DNA of 8,850 bases, taken from Verrucomicrobiaceae bacterium. GTDB lineage: Bacteria > Verrucomicrobiota > Verrucomicrobiia > Verrucomicrobiales > Akkermansiaceae. The first letter of the stretch is position 1; each line of letters begins with the position of its first letter. This document shows, piece by piece, positions 1-6,147 of the stretch. The position numbers were made by a program, and so were the translations under genes. The DNA is taken from NCBI GenBank assembly GCA_027483005.1, contig JAIXVN010000590.1:1-8850 (forward strand), read 5' to 3'. The notes under the pieces are model-generated. The model did not search any database, was not told the origin of the DNA, and saw only the letters and a program-made list of their open reading frames with translations.

Positions 1-1342
1 AAACGCCCGAGACGCCATCAACATAGACCGCCATGTTGCGGTCCGGTCCTGCGGCGTCGCCGCTGACTTCAGAGCCATCCCAGGTCGCGACGACCACATG
101 CCACTGGCCATCGGCGATCGAACTACCAGATCCGTAGTGGGTCGTGTCGGTGTTGCCGATCCCGAAGCTTGGCTTGCCAGTGGAAGGCAGCGCGAGCCCC
201 CAGTCGTTCTTCACCCCGGACTCGTCGGCGTCGATCAGGCCGGTGTTGTCGAACCAGTTCGTTTCGGTGCCGGTGCCGGTCGAATCGACCCGGACCACCA
301 TCGCCACGCTGAAAGCCGTCTCACCGCCGACCGGATTCGAGGCCGCCGGAAGGGCCAGACGCGCGGTTCCTGGGAAATCGACGGCGGCCCTTCCCGTGGG
401 AGTGGCGCTGTGGGCAAGGGTCGCGCTGCCCACCGCGCCGTTCGCCGTGGCATTGGTCCAGGCCTCGGTGCCGCCCTGGCGCGGCCAGCTCGTCACCGCA
501 GCGCCGTCGGCAAGCGTGGCGACGAGATCCTGCGCGACCCATCTCATTTCCAGCGCCGGCGTGGTCGGTCGCGCCCAGCTGCAGCCCGTGGCGGACTCGA
601 TCTGCGCCATGTCGGTCCTGACCCGGCCGTCGCGATAGTAGCCGGCATCCGGTCCGCTGGTCACGCCGATGACGTACCAGCGTCCGTTTTCAAACATGTA
701 GAGGGGGCCGCCGGAATCCCCCGGCGCAGTACCACCTTCATAGTAGGTCGTCGGACGTGACGCGTTGTTCAACCGGCTTGGCGGGCCGTCGAAGTCGTAG
801 TAGAGGAAATTCGACGTCACGGCCGCTGGAGGAGAGGCGACGTTGTTGACCTCCAGCCGGGTGGTCATCGCGCGGAAGACGCCGTCGTAGAAAGGTCCCG
901 TGCCACCGTAGCCGAGCACGCCATTTCCGCCGTTCGCCACCTTCCACGCCAGCCTGCCGTTTTCAGCGGACCCGCTGTAGGGGGCGGTCATTTTGCCGAG
1001 CGTGCCGGTGAAGGGCGTGGACGTCACGATGAGGAGGTGGTCCGCCCCGATGTTCGTGAATGCGGCTCCCGAACGGCTCTGGCCGTTCCAGGTCGCGGTC
1101 ACCGTGCCGCTCGCGGCATAGTTCACGCAGTGGGCGGCACTGAGCAGGACGTTGGGTGCGATCAGCACCGCCGAGCATCCCGGGATATTCGCCCGACTGG
1201 CGAAGGGCGGCAGGTTGGCGAGGCTGGCCGATTGGCTGCTGCCGGTGTCGCGATTGTACATGACCGCCCCAGCCCGTTGACCTGTCAGAAGGCCGCAGAG
1301 CAAAGCGATCCATGGGAGCACTGGAAAGCGACAGGTGATCAC
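1..1342 (-). CDS. Secreted trypsin-like serine protease with C-terminal LamG-like domain (partial, C-terminus outside window)
   Basis: The minus-strand frame stays open from a stop just upstream of 1342 to the window edge, giving 447 residues without the C-terminus. The best start is GTG at 1342, because it gives a signal peptide: a short basic n-region, a hydrophobic core (LPWIALLCGLLTG) and a likely cleavage after AGA near residue 26. The S1-family triad is visible: LLSAAHCV with His71, a plausible Asp101 in GADHLLIV, and GDSGGPL with Ser210. From about residue 265 the sequence changes to a LamG/concanavalin-like beta-sandwich pattern, including GQWHVVVATWDG and VYVDG. This suggests an exported endopeptidase with a carbohydrate- or surface-binding module, possibly with a cell-surface sorting tail beyond the edge. 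No good ribosome site precedes the start; an internal GTG at 1321 is an alternative. The protease call is firm; the substrate is unknown. Confidence 0.88.
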   Translation of the reverse strand, partial: MITCRFPVLPWIALLCGLLTGQRAGAVMYNRDTGSSQSASLANLPPFASRANIPGCSAVLIAPNVLLSAAHCVNYAASGTVTATWNGQSRSGAAFTNIGADHLLIVTSTPFTGTLGKMTAPYSGSAENGRLAWKVANGGNGVLGYGGTGPFYDGVFRAMTTRLEVNNVASPPAAVTSNFLYYDFDGPPSRLNNASRPTTYYEGGTAPGDSGGPLYMFENGRWYVIGVTSGPDAGYYRDGRVRTDMAQIESATGCSWARPTTPALEMRWVAQDLVATLADGAAVTSWPRQGGTEAWTNATANGAVGSATLAHSATPTGRAAVDFPGTARLALPAASNPVGGETAFSVAMVVRVDSTGTGTETNWFDNTGLIDADESGVKNDWGLALPSTGKPSFGIGNTDTTHYGSGSSIADGQWHVVVATWDGSEVSGDAAGPDRNMAVYVDGVSGV

Positions 1343-1638
1343 TCGGCAACGCGTTGGGTTTTAACAAGACTGGAGCCGGATGCGACCACGGCCCAGTAAG
1401 GATCGTATCTTATGCTCCCTGGTCCGAATCCATAGCGGATAAGTCCACGAACTCCTCGCGTGTTCACGGGACCGCTTTCGGTCAGCTTCGGCCGACCTGC
1501 CAGTCCGGGGCATCCGGGGATCGGTGCGGGACGCTGGAACCGCGCCGAGCGCGGACAGGAATGTGTCAGCCCTGAAACCTTGAAAGTCTGGTCGCCGCAG
1601 GTTCGTTATGCTGGGGTCCTTGAGCTTGTTTTCCATCC
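1343..1638. other. Divergent intergenic region
   Basis: This roughly 300-bp gap separates the minus-strand protease from the plus-strand phosphodiesterase, so it must hold promoters for both. Short open frames cross it but none has a recognisable protein pattern. TATGCT at 1607-1612 could be a -10 element for the downstream gene, but no well-spaced -35 accompanies it. I see no convincing terminator, operator or RNA gene. Confidence 0.5.
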
Positions 1639-2544
1639 ATGAAGTTCCTTTTCCCCATCCTCTTGCTTGGCCTCTCTGCCCTGCAACTCTCCGCTGAGGC
1701 TGTTCAACGGGCCAAGCATGTCTTCGTCATCAGCTTCGACCAGGCGAACCCCGCCGGGATCGCGAAGGCGGACATGCCGCTGTTCAAGCAGATGAGTGCG
1801 TCCGGTGCCCACACCTGGGAGGCCTACACGATTGTCCCCAGCCTGACCTTGCCCTCCCACACCTCGATGCTGACCGGTGTTGGCGTTCAGAAGCACCAGA
1901 TCCTCTGGAACGATTACAAGCCGGAGCTCGGAGTGGTGAAGATCCCGACCGTCTTCAGCCTCGCGAAGGAAAAGGGAATCGCCACCGCGATGTTCGTGGC
2001 GAAGGAAAAGTTCCGCCATCTGGCGATCCCCGGAAGCGTGGACAGTTTTGTCTGCCCGAAGGATGTCACCGCAGGCAGCGTCGCGGCCGAGTTCGCGAAA
2101 TCGGTCGGCACCCTCAAGCCCGGCCTGTGTTTCATCCACTTCGGCGATCCCGATGTGGCGGGCCATGAGTTCGGCATGAATTCTCCGGAGAAAATGAAGG
2201 CCTTTGCGGAGACCGACGCCGCCCTCAAGGTCATCCGCGACGCCGTGAAGTCGGCTGGACTTGAGGATTCCAGCGTCTTCATCCTGACCGCCGACCATGG
2301 TGGCCACGACTTCAAGGACAAGAACGGCATCACCCGCGGCACCCACGGGGATCCGAGCTCGGACGACGTGCTGATTCCCTGGATCGCCTGGGGAAAAGGG
2401 GTGAAGCCAGGCTTCCAGATCATCGCGCCCGTGGTCCAGTATGACACCGCCGCCACCGCCTTGTGGCTGCTCGGCGTGCCGGTGCCCGATGCCTTCTGGG
2501 GTCGACCGGTGACCAGCGCATTTGTTTCCGAGGAAAAAAAGTGA
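1639..2544 (+). CDS. Exported type I phosphodiesterase / nucleotide pyrophosphatase family protein
   Basis: The 301-residue product starts with a signal peptide (MKFLFPILLLGLSALQLSAEA, cleavage near residue 20) and is otherwise one alkaline-phosphatase-superfamily domain. The two-metal site can be followed: Asp34 in ISFDQANP, nucleophile Thr70 in PSLTLPSHTSMLTG, Asp172 and His176 in DPDVAGHEFG, Asp219 and His220 in TADHGGHDF, and His236 in RGTHGDP. All key ligands are present, so an active zinc-type phosphodiesterase or phosphatase in the periplasm is likely. The length is short compared with eukaryotic NPP enzymes but normal for bacterial single-domain members. The nearest alternatives are a phosphoglycerate-mutase-like or sulfatase-like member, but the Thr nucleophile and PDxxGH motif favour PF01663. 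The ATG start fits the signal peptide; no clear Shine-Dalgarno sequence is present. The true substrate cannot be read from sequence. Confidence 0.9.
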   Translation: MKFLFPILLLGLSALQLSAEAVQRAKHVFVISFDQANPAGIAKADMPLFKQMSASGAHTWEAYTIVPSLTLPSHTSMLTGVGVQKHQILWNDYKPELGVVKIPTVFSLAKEKGIATAMFVAKEKFRHLAIPGSVDSFVCPKDVTAGSVAAEFAKSVGTLKPGLCFIHFGDPDVAGHEFGMNSPEKMKAFAETDAALKVIRDAVKSAGLEDSSVFILTADHGGHDFKDKNGITRGTHGDPSSDDVLIPWIAWGKGVKPGFQIIAPVVQYDTAATALWLLGVPVPDAFWGRPVTSAFVSEEKK

Positions 2545-2570
2545 ATCCATCCGCTGGTTGTTCACGAATT

Positions 2571-2605
2571 GAAGTCTGAGCCGCCCGGCACGACTTCCGC
2601 TCAGA
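2571..2605 (+). terminator. Inverted repeat after the phosphodiesterase gene, weak terminator candidate
   Basis: The 7-nt arms TCTGAGC (2575-2581) and GCTCAGA (2599-2605) pair perfectly around a 17-nt loop, 30 bases after the stop codon. No T-tract follows on the plus strand, so this is at best a weak or factor-assisted terminator and could be chance. Confidence 0.25.
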
Positions 2606-2742
2606 TGGACTCCAGTCCCCATGATTTTTCCCTTCCAGCCGCGCACCTGCCCCGGGTTTTCCCCGATGCGGAGAAGGCACGCGCGCCATGGCGAGTCCGG
2701 CTCGTCCAGGGAATTTCCTTCAGTCGGCTGCCAAAACCGCGA

Positions 2743-2770
2743 TTGCATTCTAACAAGTTTGAACTATCTG
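2743..2770 (+). promoter_or_regulatory. Candidate promoter of the ECF sigma factor gene
   Basis: TTGCAT (2743-2748) and TATCTG (2765-2770) are separated by 16 bases. A start about 6 nt further would fall at the GTG at 2776, implying a leaderless or near-leaderless message, which would explain the absence of a ribosome site. This rests only on spacing and weak consensus matches. Confidence 0.25.
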
Positions 2771-2775
2771 ACGGC

Positions 2776-3354
2776 GTGAGCGTTTCGAGACCATCCACTC
2801 CCGACCTCCTTGCCCGAGTGGCTCGTGGGGACGCGCGTGCGATGGAGGCCTGCATCGAGGCCCATGGCGGCCTGGTCTGGAGCATCGTCCTGAAACGCGT
2901 CCGGGACCGCTCCGCTGCCGAGGATCTCACCCAGGAGATCTTCACGGAAATCTGGAAAACCTCCGGCCGCTATGATCCCTCGATCGCCAGTGAAAGCGGA
3001 TTCGTCGCGATGATCGCCAGGCGTCGCGCCATCGACTGGTCGCGCAGGCAACAGCGCTTGCCGGAGATGGAAAGCCTGCCGGATAAAGCCGATTTTCCCG
3101 CTCCCGTCGAGACGCCCGGTCACGCCATGGATCGCGACTCGCTCTGGAAGGCGCTCGAGTCCCTGCCCGACGAGACCCGCAGGCTCTTCACGCTCCATTT
3201 CGAGCAAGGCCTCACCCACAGTGAGATCGCCGAGTCCACCGGACTGCCGCTCGGCAGTGTGAAAACCCGCCTCCGTCGTGGCCTCCTCGAAGCCCGGGCC
3301 CTGCTCGGACGCCTCGGAGAGCGCCTGAACCTCAACCCCGGACCACCGCCATGA
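2776..3354 (+). CDS. ECF-type RNA polymerase sigma factor
   Basis: With the GTG at 2776 as start the product has 192 residues, typical of sigma-70 group IV factors. Region 2 runs from about residue 10 to 95: a helical segment including LLARVARGDARAMEACIEAHGG, the core-binding AEDLTQEIFTEIW at 48-60, and FVAMIARRRAIDWSRR at 76-91 for -10 recognition. A short acidic linker follows. Region 4 (about 123-180) contains LESLPDETRRLFTLHF and the helix-turn-helix THSEIAESTGLPLGSVKTRLRRG. The frame is open upstream to a TTG at 2569, but those 69 residues are proline-rich and do not resemble a sigma factor, so the long form is rejected. The stop overlaps the start of the anti-sigma gene by ATGA, indicating translational coupling. 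The C-terminal NLNPGPPP tail is unremarkable. The target promoters and inducing signal are unknown. Confidence 0.92.
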   Translation: MSVSRPSTPDLLARVARGDARAMEACIEAHGGLVWSIVLKRVRDRSAAEDLTQEIFTEIWKTSGRYDPSIASESGFVAMIARRRAIDWSRRQQRLPEMESLPDKADFPAPVETPGHAMDRDSLWKALESLPDETRRLFTLHFEQGLTHSEIAESTGLPLGSVKTRLRRGLLEARALLGRLGERLNLNPGPPP

Positions 3355-4085
3355 ACGTCGAGGATCGATGGACCCGTTTTGAGGAGCTCGACGCCGGTCG
3401 CGTGCTCGGGGATCTCGATGCCGCCGAACTCGCGGAATGGCAGGAGCTTTCCCGCGACTTCGGCAGCGACGACGCGCTCGACCAGCTCGCCGCGGAAGTC
3501 GAGGCGGTGATGATCCTGGAGAAACCCCTCGTGCTTCCTCCGGCGGTCGCGGCACGCTTGAAGCGCGAGTTCGCTCCCACACCGTCTTCGAAAAGCACCG
3601 GGAAGATCGTGATCGGTCCGTGGCTCGGTTGGGCGGTCGCCGCCTGCCTGCTCGGGCTCCTGGTGGTCAGCCGCCTCAACTTCAGCCAGACTCCCACCGC
3701 CGAACAGAGACGCTCCCTGCTGGTGGAAAAGTCCGCTGATTCCAGACGTCTTCCCTTCGCCCCGGCCAGTGATTCCTATGCCGCCGCCCAGGGTGAGGTC
3801 GTGTGGAGTGATTCCCGTCAGGAAGGTTACATGACGCTTTCCAACATCCCTGCCAATGATCCGGCCAGGCGCCAGTACCAACTCTGGATCGTCGATCCTT
3901 CCCGTGATGAGATCCCGGTCGACGGCGGCGTCTTCGACATTCCGGCCGGGTCCGGTCCGGTGGTGATCCCGATCCAGGCCAAACTCGCGGTCAAGAATCC
4001 TGCGGCCTTCGTCATCACCCTCGAACAACCGGGCGGAGTGGTGAAATCCAAGCAGGAAGTGGTCGTCGCCCTCGCCAAGTCCTGA
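3351..4085 (+). CDS. Membrane-anchored anti-sigma factor, RskA-type C-terminal domain
   Basis: The 244-residue product begins at the ATG inside the sigma factor stop (ATGA overlap). Residues 1-55 form an acidic helical segment (ELDAGRVLGDLDAAELAEWQELS) resembling the sigma-binding N-terminus of anti-sigma-K proteins. It lacks the HxxxCxxC zinc motif of classical ZAS proteins; there is no His there. Residues 86-107 (IGPWLGWAVAACLLGLLVV core) form one membrane helix. The C-terminal part (about 140-244) matches the RskA/anti-sigma-K extracytoplasmic domain: GYMTLSNIPA, QYQLWIVD, DGGVFDIPAGSGPVV and FVITLEQPGG are its usual landmarks. It probably holds the upstream ECF factor inactive at the membrane until an envelope signal triggers release, by family analogy through regulated proteolysis. 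Pairing and topology strongly support the call; the signal is not visible. Confidence 0.9.
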   Translation: MNVEDRWTRFEELDAGRVLGDLDAAELAEWQELSRDFGSDDALDQLAAEVEAVMILEKPLVLPPAVAARLKREFAPTPSSKSTGKIVIGPWLGWAVAACLLGLLVVSRLNFSQTPTAEQRRSLLVEKSADSRRLPFAPASDSYAAAQGEVVWSDSRQEGYMTLSNIPANDPARRQYQLWIVDPSRDEIPVDGGVFDIPAGSGPVVIPIQAKLAVKNPAAFVITLEQPGGVVKSKQEVVVALAKS

Positions 4086-4136
4086 GCGGCTGAAGCTTGG
4101 CTACCTCGCCTGGCAGCGCAGCCGGGTTCCGGGCAT

Positions 4137-4214
4137 CTCATCCATCAGGCGAGTGCGAAGACCGTCACGATGGCGTTTCGTTTCGTGCCCTTTCGAGGCT
4201 TTCGTGGTTTTTCA
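4137..4214 (+). repeat. Left arm of long inverted repeat flanking the pRiA4b ORF-3-like gene
   Basis: This 78-base segment reappears as its reverse complement at 4916-4984 with four substitutions and a 9-base insertion here (AGGCTTTCG) that the other arm lacks. Its inner half carries TTTCGTG/CACGAAA-type short motifs like those of dispersed intergenic repeats. The arms flank exactly one gene. A separate 8-bp inverted repeat (CTCGCCTG 4105-4112, CAGGCGAG 4146-4153) overlaps the outer edge. Confidence 0.85.
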
Positions 4215-4261
4215 TTTTTCCCTTGAGGCCTGTCGGGACGGACGGGGTTCATTGAGTGCGC

Positions 4262-4873
4262 ATGGTCATTTCCTTGCGAAGCCCTTCCTCTCTCCCTACT
4301 CTGCCCCCCGTGAGCATTTCCCGTGTCGTCATCAAGGTCTTCCTCTACCAGATCAACCCGCAGATCTGGCGGAAATTTTCCGTGCCTGCCTCGTTCAATT
4401 TCCTCCAGTTGAACAATGCCATCCAGGATGCGATGGGCTGGGAAAACAAGCACCCGCATGAGTTCCGCCATGGCAAGGGCAAGCGTCTCACCGACGTGAT
4501 CGGCCCCGTGGGTCTGGCGGATCAGGTGCCGGCCGGCGGCGAGTTCCAGGATGAACTCGGGATCACGCTGGCGGAGTACATTGGAAAAAAGCGCCTGCCG
4601 CTGCGCATGCTTTACCGCTACGATTTCGCCGAGGACTGGATTCATGAGGTCGTCTTCGAATCGAAGGAGGAAAGCGACGTCGAGGGCCCGGTCATGATCG
4701 GCGGCGCCCGCGCCTGCCCGCCGGAGGACTTCGGCGGAGTGTTCCAATACCTGGAAGCCCTCAACGGCCAGATCGGCTGGTATCGCGGCGAATACGACCC
4801 GGAAGCCTTCGACATCAAGGAAGTCGTCTTCGGCGGCAAGAGCCGGAATCCGAAGAAGCGGAAGCTGAGGTGA
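4262..4873 (+). CDS. Plasmid pRiA4b ORF-3-like family protein
   Basis: The product has about 203 residues and shows the PF07929 landmarks in order: NPQIWRKFSVPASFNFLQLN near residues 32-51, IQDAMGWENKHPHEF at 54-68, YRYDFAEDWIHEVVFE at 118-133, ARACPPEDFGG at 149-159, and YDPEAFDIKEV at 178-188. The tail is basic (KSRNPKKRKLR). The family is widespread on plasmids and chromosomes and has no established biochemical role. Start choice is uncertain: ATG 4262 is used here, GTG 4256 lies just upstream, and GTG 4310 would begin right at the conserved domain; none has a strong ribosome site. The gene stands alone between two inverted repeat arms, which hints that it travels or was rearranged as a cassette. 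Family assignment is firm, function unknown. Confidence 0.88.
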   Translation: MVISLRSPSSLPTLPPVSISRVVIKVFLYQINPQIWRKFSVPASFNFLQLNNAIQDAMGWENKHPHEFRHGKGKRLTDVIGPVGLADQVPAGGEFQDELGITLAEYIGKKRLPLRMLYRYDFAEDWIHEVVFESKEESDVEGPVMIGGARACPPEDFGGVFQYLEALNGQIGWYRGEYDPEAFDIKEVVFGGKSRNPKKRKLR

Positions 4874-4915
4874 GGGCGGGCTGCTTGAGACCTGGGCTTA
4901 GCTTTTTGAAGGACG

Positions 4916-4984
4916 TGAGAAACCACGAAAAGGCACGAAACGAGACGCCATCGTGACGGTCTTCGCACTCACCTGATGGATGAG
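4916..4984 (-). repeat. Right arm of long inverted repeat flanking the pRiA4b ORF-3-like gene
   Basis: This is the reverse complement of 4137-4214, at 69 bases without the 9-base insertion of the left arm. A further fragment of the same family follows in direct orientation at 5005-5017 (CGAGGCTTTCGTG, identical to 4194-4206) with TTTCGTGA after it, so this end looks like a mosaic of repeat pieces. Confidence 0.85.
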
Positions 4985-5069
4985 TCCGAGGCGAATCGGA
5001 ACTCCGAGGCTTTCGTGATGTTTCGTGAACGACAAGGTCTGTGTTTCAGGATTCAGGATAAGCGCACCG

Positions 5070-5194
5070 CAGGCCTCCCCGTCCATATCTTGGGATTTGA
5101 GGGCCACAGGCCTGTTACGATACCAGCATGGGGCATTGCCCCATGAACTTGAACCGGAAGATCCTCGAGGGCTGAAGGCCCTTTCCATTCTTTG
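5070..5194 (+). repeat. Structured intergenic repeat, copy L of an inverted pair
   Basis: The segment is homologous to the reverse complement of 5218-5345. Shared blocks are CTCCCCGT, ATCTTG, AGGGCCA, ATACCAG and CGAGGGCTGAAGGCC. Three hairpins are visible: GGCC-aca-GGCC near 5102-5112, CATGGGGC/GCCCCATG with a 3-nt loop at 5127-5145, and GGGC-tgaag-GCCC at 5169-5181. No protein pattern is present. The layout resembles mobile REP-like palindromic elements, but the class is not identified. Confidence 0.75.
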
Positions 5195-5217
5195 TGCGTT
5201 TGACGTCCGATCCACCC

Positions 5218-5345
5218 CTCCAAATGGAGCAGGCCTTCAGCCCTCGATTCATCATCGACATGGAACCCAGGCCGCTGGCCTGGGCTGGTATGGATTCTGG
5301 CCCTTGGCCCTGAAGACTCAAGATGTGGGTAACGGGGAGCCGCAG
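5218..5345 (-). repeat. Structured intergenic repeat, copy R of an inverted pair
   Basis: This is the inverted partner of 5070-5194. The central hairpin here is CCCAGGCC/GGCCTGGG at 5266-5284, again 8 bp with a 3-nt loop at the matching place, though the stem sequence is different. The 16-nt arms at 5165-5180 and 5232-5247 are perfectly complementary between the copies, with further pairing inside (TCCATT 5184-5189, AATGGA 5223-5228). The outer edge lies about 16 bases from the broken end of the eutB remnant. Confidence 0.75.
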
Positions 5346-5360
5346 GCCCCGCACCCTCTC

Positions 5361-5587
5361 CAGCCCTCGCGGCACGGCATTTTCCTGACAGGGAAGGATC
5401 AGGTCTTCGGCCGAGCGCTTCAACGGCACCTCCGCCAGCAGCTTCCGCGCTGCCACCCGCTCCTCGGCATCGCGGGCCGCGACTCCAGTAGCCCATCCCC
5501 CGATCGCTTCGGCGAAGCCTTGGCGAGCAAGATCTTCTGGTCAGGAAACGAATGGTGCCGGGAACCGAGCTTGAGCGTGAAGGCCAT
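5361..5587 (-). pseudogene. eutB: Remnant of ethanolamine ammonia-lyase large subunit gene (N-terminal fragment, frameshifted)
   Basis: Reading the minus strand from ATG at 5587 gives MAFTLKLGSRHHSFPDQKIL and then LLAKASPKRSGDGLL, which matches the start of EutB. Near 5485-5495 the homology jumps by one frame and continues as GVAARDAEERVAARKLLAEV and then PLKRSAEDLILPCQENAVPR. Intact EutB proteins as I recall them read LAKASPxRSGDxLAGxAA, xERVAAxxxLAxxPLK and IPYEEDEVTRLI at these places. The frameshift, lost conserved residues (Tyr to Cys, Thr to Pro) and the abrupt end after about 75 of roughly 450-460 residues show a dead fragment. It stops close to the structured repeat, suggesting that insertion or recombination there removed the rest. 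No eutC, ethanolamine permease or other eut gene is in the window. Confidence 0.8.
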
Positions 5588-5680
5588 GGAATGAAATCAA
5601 CGGAACCCACCGAGCAGGAAACACGCCAGTGGGTGGGATGGACAGCCGGAACTTCTTCGCTCCTTTGGCGAGGACTTCCT

Positions 5681-5923
5681 TCATAAGCCGAAATCAGCCA
5701 AGTGCCTGGAATTAGACGCCAGATCGCCCAATCCACTACACCCTGCGCCACAGAGGTCCGCACTTTGCTGGAATAGACTTCGCGGAGCCTCAAGGGTTCG
5801 CAACTCCAGCATTTCCTCCAATGCTTCCCGAACCAAAGAGGAACGGCTGATCTGCTTCGCCCGCGCCACTTCATCCAGCCTACTCACCAACTCGCTGGGG
5901 ATCTCCATGGAAATAGCAATCAT
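5681..5923 (-). CDS. Ribbon-helix-helix (CopG/VapB-type) antitoxin, apparently orphan
   Basis: This 80-residue protein begins MIAISMEIPSELVSRLDEVA and continues ISRSSLVREALEEMLEL, the beta-strand plus two helices of the RHH DNA-binding fold (residues 1-42). The C-terminal part, ADLCGAGCSGLGDLASNSRH followed by LADFGL, matches the toxin-binding tail usual in this antitoxin type (GDLxxNxxHLxxFG), so the gene looks complete. In typical VapBC-like pairs the toxin starts within or a few bases after the antitoxin stop. Here an ATGA overlap does open a frame (5541-5684), but it ends after 47 residues with no PIN-domain acidic motif, and the DNA beyond is the eutB remnant. The toxin therefore seems lost. 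The protein may still repress its own promoter or act on a distant partner. Confidence 0.82.
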   Translation of the reverse strand: MIAISMEIPSELVSRLDEVARAKQISRSSLVREALEEMLELRTLEAPRSLFQQSADLCGAGCSGLGDLASNSRHLADFGL

Positions 5924-5933
5924 CGGCGGTTGA

Positions 5934-5961
5934 TCAATAACACCTACTTCGGATCATGCAA
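5934..5961 (-). promoter_or_regulatory. Candidate promoter of the antitoxin gene
   Basis: On the minus strand TTGCAT (5961-5956) and TATTGA (5939-5934) are 16 bases apart, just upstream of the antitoxin ATG at 5923, leaving a leader of only a few bases. The same TTGCAT-16-TAT layout occurs before the sigma factor gene. The consensus match is weak. Confidence 0.25.
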
Positions 5962-6016
5962 ACACCAGGATTTTGCCCAACCTCACACGTGCCGCTTTCT
6001 ATTCATCCAATCGCCC

Positions 6017-6121
6017 TCAAATGCAGTGCTTGAACGCCACCGGCGCGTTCGGGATTGCCGGACCGCTGATCAGCACCTCGCGAACCTCATCGGCGGACTT
6101 GAGGGTCACCGGCGAACCATC
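6017..6121 (-). pseudogene. Possible C-terminal gene remnant, unidentified
   Basis: The minus strand reads DGSPVTLKSADEVREVLI followed by SGPAIPNAPVAFKHCI and a stop: a well-formed, codon-biased protein tail of 34 residues. Upstream of about 6121 the frame enters a GC-rich palindrome and arginine/proline-rich text with no start, so this appears to be the end of a gene whose front is gone. I do not recognise the family. It could also be a chance open frame. Confidence 0.3.
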
Positions 6122-6147
6122 CGAGTGGCGGCAGGAATGGTAGTTCA

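Noticed and set aside
1606..2748. Long 380-residue open frame on the minus strand
   Set aside because: It is the antisense shadow of the phosphodiesterase, whose signal peptide and full metal site show the true frame.
2569..2775. In-frame N-terminal extension of the sigma factor from a TTG
   Set aside because: The extension is proline-rich, unlike ECF factors, and a GTG at 2776 gives the usual length and domain start.
3120..4028. Long minus-strand open frame opposite the sigma/anti-sigma genes
   Set aside because: High-GC shadow; composition is rich in Arg/Gly with no domain pattern, and the plus strand has clear families.
5025..5594. 189-residue plus-strand open frame
   Set aside because: It runs through the structured repeats and antisense to the eutB remnant; the translated text has no protein-like pattern.
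5541..5684. 47-residue ORF overlapping the antitoxin stop, considered as the toxin
   Set aside because: Far too short, no PIN or RelE-type residues, and it ends inside the eutB remnant.
5053..5874. 273-residue minus-strand open frame
   Set aside because: It crosses the antitoxin in another frame, the eutB fossil and both repeats; low plausibility as a protein.
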